Shown here: piece after piece, positions 34,396 through 42,317 of the stretch
How the letters are laid out: each line of letters opens with the position of its first letter
Position numbering within the stretch: the first letter of the stretch is position 1
Source of the DNA: an uncultured Clostridia bacterium
GTDB taxonomy: Bacteria > Bacillota > Clostridia > Christensenellales > Aristaeellaceae
DNA length: 64,000 bases
Assembly (NCBI GenBank): GCA_934667105.1
Contig: CAKULG010000006.1
Span: 58,587 to 122,586, forward strand
Direction of reading: 5' to 3'
Notes under the pieces: model-generated
Told to the model about the DNA's origin: nothing
Seen by the model: only the letters and a program-made list of their open reading frames with translations
Databases searched by the model: none
Made by a program: the position numbers and the translations under genes

Positions 34396-35151
34396 ATGCG
34401 CAAATTTTTTCGGCTGCTTTGCCTGGCGCTTTGCGGGCTGTGCCTGCTTCTTCCCAGCGCCCTTTCGGAAAACCTGCCCCCCTGCCAGGGGGTTGTGACC
34501 GACCTGGCGGGGGTGCTCAGCACGGATACCGCCGCCGGGCTGGAAACCTTGGCCCAGCGGATGGAGGCGGCAGGCTGCGGGCGGCTGTATGTGGTCACCC
34601 GGCATTTCCTGGGCGGCAAGGACGCCCGGGCCTACGCGGACAGGCTGTTTGCCGCCTGGGGCCTTCAGGATAAGGACGGGCTGCTGCTGCTGGCGGTGGG
34701 CGAGGAAACCTACGCCCTTTCCCTGGGCAGCGCCGCCCAGGCCGCCCTGCCCCAGGAAAGCCGCACCGCGCTGCTGGCGCAGAAGCTGCGGGCCGATTAT
34801 CTGGCCCGGGATTACGACGCGGCGGCCGCCGCCTTCGCCCTGGGCTACGCCGGGCAGGTGAGCCGGGCGCTGGGGGCCCGGGTGGATACCGCCGGGGTGC
34901 TGGGTCAGGAAAGCCAGCCCCAGCAGCAGAACGCCTGGAGCCTTTCCGATTGGCGCGAGCTGGTCCAGCCCGAAGAGGCTTCCGCCCAGGATTGGGCCCA
35001 GGAGCAGCGGCAGACGGAAAAAAAGACCAATTGGCGGGCCATAATCATCTGGGCCCTGGTGATCTATTTCCTGTTTTTCCGCAAGAAAAGCAAGAAAATG
35101 AAGAAGAAAAACGCTTTTAACTTTGGCCACCGGCCCGGAAGGCGGTGGTAA
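34396..35151 (+). CDS. TPM-domain (YgcG-like) membrane-anchored protein
   Basis: A 251-residue protein. It has a signal peptide (1-24, cleavage near ALS-EN), a TPM domain (about 30-160, with VVTDLAGVLS and DGLLLLAVGEETYALSLG), a low-complexity linker and a C-terminal transmembrane helix (about 215-232) followed by a basic tail. TPM domains act in photosystem repair in plants and have unknown roles in bacteria, often with LemA. The glycine-rich tail seen in many YgcG proteins is missing. Confidence 0.8.
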   Translation: MRKFFRLLCLALCGLCLLLPSALSENLPPCQGVVTDLAGVLSTDTAAGLETLAQRMEAAGCGRLYVVTRHFLGGKDARAYADRLFAAWGLQDKDGLLLLAVGEETYALSLGSAAQAALPQESRTALLAQKLRADYLARDYDAAAAAFALGYAGQVSRALGARVDTAGVLGQESQPQQQNAWSLSDWRELVQPEEASAQDWAQEQRQTEKKTNWRAIIIWALVIYFLFFRKKSKKMKKKNAFNFGHRPGRRW

Positions 35152-35154
35152 GGG

Positions 35155-36345
35155 ATGCGGCTGTGCATGATTTCCCTGGACGCCGTTTCCCGCCCGGATG
35201 CGGACAGGCTGACGCGCCTGCCCGCTCTTTCCGCGTTAAAGGCCCGGGGCGTTTTCTGCGATAACGTGCGCACGATTTATCCCACCCTCACCTACCCCAT
35301 CCACACCTCCCTGATTACCGGCTGCTATCCCAGCAGCCATGGCATCGGCCATAATCAGCCCTTCCAGCCCGACACGCCCCCCGCGCTGCGGGCCTGGCAC
35401 TGGGAAGCGGGCGAAATTCAGCAAAAAACGCTGCATCAGGCGGCCCGGGAGAAGGGCATGGACGTGGCCTCCATCCTCTGGCCCGTTTCGGGCAAATGCC
35501 CCGCCATTCGCCGCAATTTTCCCGAGGTGCTGCCCCTGCCGGGGGAAAACGCCGCGCTGAAGATGCTGCGCTACGCCTCCCCCCTGTGGCTTTTGCGAAT
35601 GGAGGCGCGCTACGGCCGCCAGCGCAAAAGCATTCAGCAGCCCGATCTGGATGATTACGCCGCGCTGCTGTGCGAAAAGCTGTACGCCTCCCGCCGCCCG
35701 CCCCAGGTGCTGACCGTGCATCTGGTGGATTGCGACGCTATGCGCCACCGCTTCGGCGTGGAAAGCCCGGAGGCCCACGCGGCCATGGCCCGGCTGGACG
35801 CGCGGGTGGGCCGCATCGTGCAGGCGGTCCGGCGGGCGGGCCTGGAAGAGGAAACGATTTTCTGCATTGTCAGCGATCACGGCCAGCAGGACGCGCCCCA
35901 CGGGGTGCTGCTGGACGCGGCGCTGCGAAAGGCCTGCGGCGCGCGGGCGCAAAGCCTGGGCATGGGCGCGTATATTTTCGGGCCCGATCTGGCGGCGGCC
36001 CGCCGGGCGCTGGAGGAAAACGCGGAAGCGTGGCGCGTGGCGCATATCTATTCCGCCCAGGAGCTGCGCGCCCTGGGCGCGCCCCGGGAGGTTTCGCTGG
36101 CCGTGGACGCGGCGGAGGGGGTCTGCTTCCTGGATGAATGGGAGCAAACCCACGGCGAACACGGCTTTTCCCTGAATTGCCCCCAGGCGCGGACGCTGCT
36201 GCTGCTGGCGGGCGGCCCCTTCCGGGCGGGGGCGGCGCTGCCCCAGGCCGATCTGGTGGATATCGCGCCCACCCTGGCGCGGGCGCTGGGCCTGTCCCTG
36301 CCCCATGCCCAGGGCCGCGCGCTGGATGCGGCCTTCCGTGAATAA
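35155..36345 (+). CDS. Alkaline-phosphatase superfamily nucleotide pyrophosphatase/phosphodiesterase
   Basis: A 396-residue protein of the type I phosphodiesterase (ENPP-like) family. The metal-binding Asp9 (SLDAV), nucleophile region TLTYPIHTSLITG with Thr46, GCYPSSHGI and the metal-binding VSDHGQQDAPHG are all visible. No signal peptide is seen, so it should act in the cytoplasm. It starts three bases after the TPM stop; the weak ribosome site suggests translational coupling. Confidence 0.88.
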   Translation: MRLCMISLDAVSRPDADRLTRLPALSALKARGVFCDNVRTIYPTLTYPIHTSLITGCYPSSHGIGHNQPFQPDTPPALRAWHWEAGEIQQKTLHQAAREKGMDVASILWPVSGKCPAIRRNFPEVLPLPGENAALKMLRYASPLWLLRMEARYGRQRKSIQQPDLDDYAALLCEKLYASRRPPQVLTVHLVDCDAMRHRFGVESPEAHAAMARLDARVGRIVQAVRRAGLEEETIFCIVSDHGQQDAPHGVLLDAALRKACGARAQSLGMGAYIFGPDLAAARRALEENAEAWRVAHIYSAQELRALGAPREVSLAVDAAEGVCFLDEWEQTHGEHGFSLNCPQARTLLLLAGGPFRAGAALPQADLVDIAPTLARALGLSLPHAQGRALDAAFRE

Positions 36346-36379
36346 AAAAACGATGGATGCGGGAAAGGAAGGATACCCC

Positions 36380-37240
36380 ATGGCCGGAAAAGCTATCGTG
36401 ACCTATTTCCATCATTCGGGCTTCGCCGTCTCGGTGGAGGATACGCTGCTGATTTTCGATTACTGGCGGGGGGAAAACGGCGCGCTGCCCAAGCGGGCGG
36501 AACTGACAAACCAGGAATTGGAGAAATATAAGCGCATTCTGGTGTTCGTTTCCCACGATCATGAGGATCATTTCGACGAGGCCATCTACGCCTGGGATTA
36601 CGAGCATTTGCCCATCACCTATATCGTTTCCGACGATCTGCCCATCGGCAAGCGCGGCAAGCGCATGAAGCCCTACGATCATCTGACCGTGGGGGACGTG
36701 CAGATCGACACCTATGATTCCACCGATAAGGGCGTTTCCTTCTATGTGACGGCGGGCGGGCTGCATATCTTCCACGCCGGGGATCTGAACCTGTGGCATT
36801 GGCGCGAGGAAAGCACCCTGCGGGAAATCGCCCAGGCGGAGGAGGATTATTACGCCGCCGTGGCGCCCATCGCCCGCCTGCCCATCGATATCGCCTTCTT
36901 CCCAGTGGATCCCCGCATGGGCGGCATGTTCGACGCGGGGGCCAATCATTTCATCATGGCCGCCAAGCCCCGGCTGTTTATCCCCATGCACTGGCAGGGT
37001 CGCTCCGAGGTGGCCGTGAATTTCGCCCGTCAGGGGCGCACCAAGTATACCGAGGTGCTGGCCCTTACCAAGCCCCGGGAACGGGCCGAGCTGGAATTTG
37101 AGGCCCACGAGCTGCGTATCCATGTGTTCTCCCTGGCTGCGGACGCTTATCAGGAGCCCAAAAAAGACGACGTGGATTTTAACGCCTACGCCGCCGACGA
37201 CCCCTTCTCCAACACCGATCTCCCCGTGAAGATGCAGTAG
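36380..37240 (+). CDS. Metallo-beta-lactamase-fold hydrolase (UlaG-like)
   Basis: A 286-residue MBL-fold protein with the metal motif HDHEDH (59-64), FHAGDLN for the next ligand and MHWQG for the late histidine. The early region TYFHHSGFAV resembles UlaG/RNase-Z-like hydrolases of the family. The substrate is unknown. The start at 36380 follows GGAAAGGAAGG. Confidence 0.85.
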   Translation: MAGKAIVTYFHHSGFAVSVEDTLLIFDYWRGENGALPKRAELTNQELEKYKRILVFVSHDHEDHFDEAIYAWDYEHLPITYIVSDDLPIGKRGKRMKPYDHLTVGDVQIDTYDSTDKGVSFYVTAGGLHIFHAGDLNLWHWREESTLREIAQAEEDYYAAVAPIARLPIDIAFFPVDPRMGGMFDAGANHFIMAAKPRLFIPMHWQGRSEVAVNFARQGRTKYTEVLALTKPRERAELEFEAHELRIHVFSLAADAYQEPKKDDVDFNAYAADDPFSNTDLPVKMQ

Positions 37241-37253
37241 GAAAATGGAAAAA

Positions 37254-37679
37254 AACGGGGGAACCGCTCTGAGAAAGCCGCTTAGGAAAAATTGGGCAGC
37301 AAAAAACAGCTTGCTTCTTCGCATACGGAAAAGGGAAAACGCTCGTGTACACATTCTCCCTTTTGCCTGCGAGATACAGGCTGTTTTTTTCACGTCCGTT
37401 CCTTTTTTGTTTGCGAGGAAGCAAGAAGATTTCTTGACATCAGTTTATACCCAGCCGGCCTTCTGGAAAGGGGTCTGGGAGAACCCTCGTTCTGGTGAAC
37501 GCCGACTCTTTAAATGGCGGCTGAGGGCGTGGCCTCCTTGTGTGTTTGCCGCCCGAAACACGCGCCCCGCTTCTGCGTGGACGCGGGGCATAATAAAAAT
37601 GAAGGGCTGGCCGCCCTTCATTGCATCCCGCAAGCTTGTTCGACATTTTTTGACCGCCCGCAAAGAACGGTTTCCCCAG
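37254..37679. repeat. Composite repeat, region D
   Basis: Outer hairpin arms ACGGGGGAACCGCTCT (37255-37270) and AGAACGGTTTCCCC (37664-37677) enclose three inserted modules: a diverged MITE-like element (about 37271-37466, ends GAGAAAGCCG and CCCAGCCGGCCTTCT), a 94-bp-type module (about 37492-37591) and a small hairpin AATGAAGGGC/GCCCTTCATT (37598-37622). The right arm falls at the stop of the M42 gene, so this would serve both convergent genes as terminator. Confidence 0.65.
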
Positions 37680-37680
37680 A

Positions 37681-38700
37681 TTATTTTTCTACATACGCTT
37701 CCAGAAGAAGGAGGGTGTTTTGAACGCCCTTGACGTGGGTGCGCTCATAGCCATGGGAGGCGAACACGCCGGGGCCGATGAGGGCATAGCGCACGTCGTT
37801 GCCCGCGCGAAGGGCCGCGCCGGTATCGGAGCCATACGCGGGGTACACGTCGGCGGCGTAGGTCAGGCCCTTTTCCTGGGCCAGGGCGATCAATTCGCCG
37901 GTGAGGGCGTAATGATAGGGGCCGCCGGAATCCTTCACGCAGATGGACACCATGGTTTCATCGCATTTCAAATCGTCGCCCACGCAGCCCATATCCACGG
38001 CGATCATATCCTCAATATCCTCGGGCAGGCGAACGGCCGCGCCGTGGCCCACCTCCTCAAACACGGAAAACAGCAGCGTCACCTGCCGCCGCAGGGCGAT
38101 TTTCCCCTCCGCCACCGCCTGGGCCAAGGCCAGCAGAATGCCCGCGCTGGCCTTATCATCCAAATGGCGGCTTTTGAGAAAGCCGGAGGGGGTGAGCACG
38201 GTGCGGGGATCCCAGGAGATATAGCAGCCGGTATCGACGCCCAGGGCCAGCACATCCTGCTGGGAATGCACCTCCTCATCCAACACGATTTCCAGCGTTT
38301 CCTCATTGCGCGGCTCCGCGCCCATGCCGGAAAAAACGTGCTGGCTGGCGTGGATGGATTGCACGGTTCCGCTGTAGACGCGGCCGTCCCGGGCGTGAAC
38401 CAGGCAGTTTTCCGTTTCCACGGTAGCATCCTGCCAGCCGCCCACATGGGTGTAGCGGATGCGGCCGTTGGCCTTCACCGAACGCACCATGGCCCCCAGC
38501 GCGTCCACATGGGCGGAAAGCAGCAGCCCGCGTCCCTCCCCGCCCAGGCAGCACCACACGCCGCCCTTCCGGTCGCGCCGGGGCGAAAAGCCCAAGCCCC
38601 GCAGCGTATCCAGCAGATAATCGGTGGCCGCCTGGGTGAAGCCCGTGGGCGAGGGAATGGAAAGCAATTTCTGAATGTAGGCAAGCGCCTGCTCCTGCAT
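37681..38700 (-). CDS. M42-family metallopeptidase (glutamyl aminopeptidase/endoglucanase M)
   Basis: A 339-residue dinuclear zinc aminopeptidase with conserved SAHVDALGAM (His, Asp), DDKASAG (bridging Asp), FEEVGHG (Glu pair), VDMGC (Asp) and FASHGYER (late His). M42 enzymes form large cytoplasmic dodecamers that trim peptides. ATG at 38700 is preferred over 38709 because GAAAGG lies nine bases before it and touches the upstream ATG. Confidence 0.92.
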   Translation of the reverse strand: MQEQALAYIQKLLSIPSPTGFTQAATDYLLDTLRGLGFSPRRDRKGGVWCCLGGEGRGLLLSAHVDALGAMVRSVKANGRIRYTHVGGWQDATVETENCLVHARDGRVYSGTVQSIHASQHVFSGMGAEPRNEETLEIVLDEEVHSQQDVLALGVDTGCYISWDPRTVLTPSGFLKSRHLDDKASAGILLALAQAVAEGKIALRRQVTLLFSVFEEVGHGAAVRLPEDIEDMIAVDMGCVGDDLKCDETMVSICVKDSGGPYHYALTGELIALAQEKGLTYAADVYPAYGSDTGAALRAGNDVRYALIGPGVFASHGYERTHVKGVQNTLLLLEAYVEK

Positions 38701-38783
38701 AAAAATCATCCTTTCTTTATGAAGCGCGCGTTTCAGCGCGCGTTAAGGCCCTGCCGCGCGAAAATTTCTAACGCGGCGCGGGC

Positions 38784-40151
38784 CTAAATCACCTTTTTCT
38801 CCAGCCATTTATTGCCGCAGAAGCGGGCCACGAAGAATGCGCCCCGGGCGATCCAATCGGCGTGCATGGCCAGCCACACCCCCGGCAGCGACATCCCCAG
38901 CCCATACACCAGCAGATAGCTGGCCCCCAGCCGCAAAAGCAGCATGCTGCCCACGGAGACGATCATGGTGTAGCGCGCGTCCCCCGCGGCGCGAAGGATA
39001 TTGGGCATGCCGAAGGAGGGCGCCCAAATGAAAATGGAAAACAGCGCGTATACCTGGCAAATCTGCACCGCCACGGGCACCCCCGCCGGGGAGAGCTGGA
39101 AAATGCCCACCACCGGCTCCGCCAGGAACAGCAGCGCCAGGTTCAGCGGCAGCACGCCCAGATACATCAGCCCCAGCAGCTTGCGGCCATAGCGCCGGGC
39201 CTCCTCCTTTTTCCCTGCGCCCACCAGCTGGCCGATCACCGCAATGGCCGCCAGGCCGATGGCCCCGCCGGGAATATTCACAATGCTGGAAATACTGCCG
39301 CAAATGCCGTTGGCCGCCCGCAGCGCCGTGGGAAAGGTGGTGATGATGCCCATAATCAGCACCTTGCCCAGCTGGAACAGGCTGTTTTCCAGGCCGTTGG
39401 GAATGCCCACCCGGAAAATGCGCCGGATCATGGAAAAATCCAGCCGGAAATATTCCCGGGGCTTGCGGATGGGCTCCAGATGGATGGGCATGTGCTGATT
39501 GAACATCAACCGCAGAATAATCGCCGCCGAAACGGCCCGGGAGGCCAGCGTGGCAATGCCCGCCCCCGCCACGCCCAGGCCGCAGGGGTGAATCAGCAGC
39601 GCGTTGCCCCCGATATTGATGATATTCATGGCGATGCTCGTCCACATGGAGGCCTTGGAATTGCCCATGGCCCGCATCAGGCCCACGCCGCCGTTATAAA
39701 TGCCCAGAAAGGGAAAGGACAGCGCCGTAATCAGCAGGTAGGTGTAGGATTGCGCCGTGGTGGCGGGATCGCTGTTGTTATCCATCAGGCCGATGATCTG
39801 GCGATGGAAAATCAGCGTGAGCGCCGATACCAGCGTGGCCAGCAGCGCGGTGGAAAGAATCAGCTGCTTCGCCGCGCCGCAGGCGTTTTCCCGATCCTGC
39901 CGCCCCAGGTATTGCGCCGCCACCACCGCGCCCCCGGCGCTCATGGCGGTGAACAATTGAATGAACAGCGTGTTCAGCGCGTCCACCGTGGAGACGGCGG
40001 CCACCGCGCTTTCCCCCACGCCCGATACCATCACCGTGTCCGCCATGCCCACCAGCACGGCCAGAAATTGCTCCGCAATCAGCGGCAAAATCAGGGCCAG
40101 CAACGCCCGATTGGAAAAGGTTCCCTCTGTCTTTCCCTGCTTTCCGCCCAC
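38784..40151 (-). CDS. MATE-family multidrug exporter
   Basis: A 455-residue protein with about twelve hydrophobic segments and the MATE fold pattern (LPLIAEQFLAVLVGMADTVM at the start, then GAGIATLASRAVSAAIIL). It exports cationic compounds in exchange for Na+ or H+. The start codon is GTG at 40151 with AAGGAGGG seven bases upstream. GC-rich palindromic sequence at 38720-38780 may end its transcript. Confidence 0.93.
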   Translation of the reverse strand: MGGKQGKTEGTFSNRALLALILPLIAEQFLAVLVGMADTVMVSGVGESAVAAVSTVDALNTLFIQLFTAMSAGGAVVAAQYLGRQDRENACGAAKQLILSTALLATLVSALTLIFHRQIIGLMDNNSDPATTAQSYTYLLITALSFPFLGIYNGGVGLMRAMGNSKASMWTSIAMNIINIGGNALLIHPCGLGVAGAGIATLASRAVSAAIILRLMFNQHMPIHLEPIRKPREYFRLDFSMIRRIFRVGIPNGLENSLFQLGKVLIMGIITTFPTALRAANGICGSISSIVNIPGGAIGLAAIAVIGQLVGAGKKEEARRYGRKLLGLMYLGVLPLNLALLFLAEPVVGIFQLSPAGVPVAVQICQVYALFSIFIWAPSFGMPNILRAAGDARYTMIVSVGSMLLLRLGASYLLVYGLGMSLPGVWLAMHADWIARGAFFVARFCGNKWLEKKVI

Positions 40152-40183
40152 GCGCGCGCCCTCCTTCTCATGTTTCTTTCTTA

Positions 40184-40212
40184 ATTATACGCCCTTTTTC
40201 CCCGTCCGGCAA
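40184..40212 (-). promoter_or_regulatory. Promoter of the MATE exporter gene
   Basis: On the minus strand TTGCCG, 17 bases, TATAAT, placed directly after the prsA terminator. Confidence 0.7.
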
Positions 40213-40238
40213 GCGCCGGGCGAGAGGAAAGAATAATT

Positions 40239-40287
40239 AATGCGGGGGAACCGCTCTTTGGCTTCCAAAGAGCGGTTCCCCCGCATT
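40239..40287 (-). terminator. Perfect CTTTGG-type hairpin terminator after the PrsA-like gene
   Basis: A perfect 23-bp inverted repeat (40239-40261 and 40265-40287) with a three-base loop CTT, the cleanest example of the hairpin family. It lies 18 bases past the stop of the PrsA-like gene and would give AATTATTC-type sequence downstream on that strand. Confidence 0.85.
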
Positions 40288-40304
40288 ATCCTATATTCTC
40301 CGTA

Positions 40305-41630
40305 TCAGTTCATCCGATCCAGATAGGTTTTCACATCAGCGGCGGCGACCCAGCCTTCCAGGGCGGCGTTGTACGCATCGCTCTGCTTCTGGGAGAGGAG
40401 GCTGGCCTGGAGGGTATCGCGGACGGTATCCAAGGCGACGGTTCCCTCGGGGATTTCAGCGCTGTATTGCAGGATGTGATAGCCGTAGCTGGATTTCACC
40501 GGCTCGCTGATATCGCCCACCTTTTCCAGGGCCATAGCGGCCTGGGTGAAGGATTCCACGAAGTAGCTGTAGCCCTCGCACACGGCGTAGCCCACGGCGG
40601 GCATGCCGGTATCCTCGTTATACTGGGTCACAAGCGCGTCGAAATCCGCGTCCTCGGCGGTGGCCTTGGCATAGATTTCGTCGGTCTTTTCCTGGATATT
40701 GGCATAGGCGGCGTCGGTCACGCCGTTCAGCGCGGCCTGGGCGGAATCCACCTTTTCCTGGGCCGCGTCCACGGCGGCCTGCAGGGCGGTCTTATCCGCG
40801 TCCTCGGCGGCGTTATCCAAGGCGGTCTGGGCCTCGGTCAGGGCGGTGTTGGCCTCGGTGAGGGCGGTATTCTTTTCGGTGATGGCCTGGCTGTCCGCAT
40901 CGGCGAATTTCACCAGGATCTGCTTGACAAAGCGATAACCCGCCGGCACGTAATACACGGTGGTGCCGTTATTGACGGCGCTGCCGTAGGCGGAGGGGTT
41001 GGAGGCGTAGGTGGTCTTGGCGCTATCCGCGTTCTCCTGCAGGGCGGCGGCGATTTCCTCCTCGGAAACGGCCACGTCCTTCACCGCGTCAGCCCGCAGC
41101 TTTTCCAGGGCCTTTTCCTGCTTGGCGGATTCCAGCGCGTCCTCCAGCGTGGCCAGGCCGTGCTCCTTCGCATATTCCTCGGCCTGGGTGTGCTTTTCTT
41201 CTTCTGAAAGCTCGCTGTTGGGGAAATAATATTCGCTCACCTGATCCAGGAAGCTATGGTAATTTTCCTCGGCGGTCTTCTGCACCGCTTCTTCTTCCTC
41301 CGCAGTGAGTTGATCGAAGCCCAGCTCCTTGGCCTTCTGCTGGCCCACCAGGGTGTTGATATAGCTATCCACCACCTGGCTCTGCACGGTGGCGCGATCG
41401 GTGGAATAGGTGCCGCTCAGGCCGAAGAGCTGGTAGTAGTAGTTCATTTGCTCGTTCTGGCTCAGCTGATAATCCACCGCGTTGTTCAGCACGCCTTTGG
41501 TGACCTTTTCGCCGTTCACATCCAGCACGACGCGGGCGTTATCCGCCTGCTCGTCCACCGTCACCAGCGCGCAGCCGCTCAGCAGCAGCGATACGGCCAG
41601 CAGCAGCGCCAAAAAACACTTTTTCCGCAT
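40305..41630 (-). CDS. PrsA/SurA-like peptidyl-prolyl isomerase lipoprotein
   Basis: A 441-residue lipoprotein with signal peptide and lipobox LLSGC (Cys20). It has a SurA-N-like chaperone domain (about 30-200) and a parvulin domain (about 232-425, with FVKQILVKF early and SSYGYHILQYS late). Between the first parvulin strand and its helix there is an insertion of about 65 residues (247-312) rich in TALTEA-type heptads. It probably helps fold exported proteins outside the membrane. It ends just before the perfect hairpin terminator. Confidence 0.85.
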   Translation of the reverse strand: MRKKCFLALLLAVSLLLSGCALVTVDEQADNARVVLDVNGEKVTKGVLNNAVDYQLSQNEQMNYYYQLFGLSGTYSTDRATVQSQVVDSYINTLVGQQKAKELGFDQLTAEEEEAVQKTAEENYHSFLDQVSEYYFPNSELSEEEKHTQAEEYAKEHGLATLEDALESAKQEKALEKLRADAVKDVAVSEEEIAAALQENADSAKTTYASNPSAYGSAVNNGTTVYYVPAGYRFVKQILVKFADADSQAITEKNTALTEANTALTEAQTALDNAAEDADKTALQAAVDAAQEKVDSAQAALNGVTDAAYANIQEKTDEIYAKATAEDADFDALVTQYNEDTGMPAVGYAVCEGYSYFVESFTQAAMALEKVGDISEPVKSSYGYHILQYSAEIPEGTVALDTVRDTLQASLLSQKQSDAYNAALEGWVAAADVKTYLDRMN

Positions 41631-41671
41631 ATAGATTACATCTCCTATCTTTTTGCTGTGTATCGCATATC

Positions 41672-41700
41672 ATTATACAGGAAATAAGGGCAAACGGCAA
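41672..41700 (-). promoter_or_regulatory. Promoter of the PrsA-like gene
   Basis: On the minus strand TTGCCG, 17 bases, TATAAT, 42 bases before the start codon. Confidence 0.7.
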
Positions 41701-41746
41701 GGAGAAAATTTGTGAACAAAAATCGAAGAAAAGGAGGAAAAAACAA

Positions 41747-41775
41747 TTGACAAAAAAACCCCCGGTTCGTATAAT
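41747..41775 (+). promoter_or_regulatory. Consensus promoter of the marR-ABC operon with nearby operator candidate
   Basis: TTGACA, 17 bases, TATAAT is a perfect sigma-A consensus. Just downstream, CGCTTAAC and CGATTAAC form an imperfect direct repeat spaced by 15 bases (about 41782-41805), a plausible MarR binding site. A consensus promoter under repression fits an inducible exporter. Confidence 0.8.
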
Positions 41776-41824
41776 GATAAACGCTTAACTATCAGGCGAT
41801 TAACAAAACGGGAGGAGGAACGCC

Positions 41825-42313
41825 ATGCAATACGGTTCGCTGGTTCGCGCCATGCACCGGCTGGAGCTGCTGCGCAAGATTCGGGGCCGGGGCGTGTTCG
41901 CCCAGGCGGGGCTGCATCCCGGGCAGCCGCCGCTGCTGGAATACATTCGGGATCATCCGGGCTGCACGCAGAAGGAGGCGGCGGACGAGCTGGACGTAAC
42001 GCCCGCTTCGGCGGCGGCCAGCCTGAAGCGGCTGGAAAAGGCGGGGCTGGTGGCCCGGCAGATGGACAGCCGGGACGCCCGGCGCAACCGCCTGACCCTC
42101 ACGCCCGAGGGGCAGGAAAAGCTGGAGGCCAATCGCCGCGCCTTCGACGCCCTGGACAAACAGATGCTTTCCGGCCTGACGGAGGCGGAGATCGCCGCGT
42201 TTCAGAAAACCTGCGAAAAAATGTTCGACAACCTGGCGGATGAAAGCACCCGCAGCCTGACGATCTGCCGGCTGCACCGGGCGGCCTTCACCCCGCCGGA
42301 AAAGGAGGAATAA
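41825..42313 (+). CDS. MarR-family transcriptional regulator
   Basis: A 162-residue winged-helix protein with the MarR DNA-binding core (QKEAADELDVTPASAAASLK, then VARQMDSRDARRNRLTLTPEG). It lies four bases before two ABC exporter genes and is most likely their local repressor, released by a transported drug or metabolite. It has a strong GGGAGGAGG ribosome site. Confidence 0.92.
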   Translation: MQYGSLVRAMHRLELLRKIRGRGVFAQAGLHPGQPPLLEYIRDHPGCTQKEAADELDVTPASAAASLKRLEKAGLVARQMDSRDARRNRLTLTPEGQEKLEANRRAFDALDKQMLSGLTEAEIAAFQKTCEKMFDNLADESTRSLTICRLHRAAFTPPEKEE

Positions 42314-42317
42314 ACGA

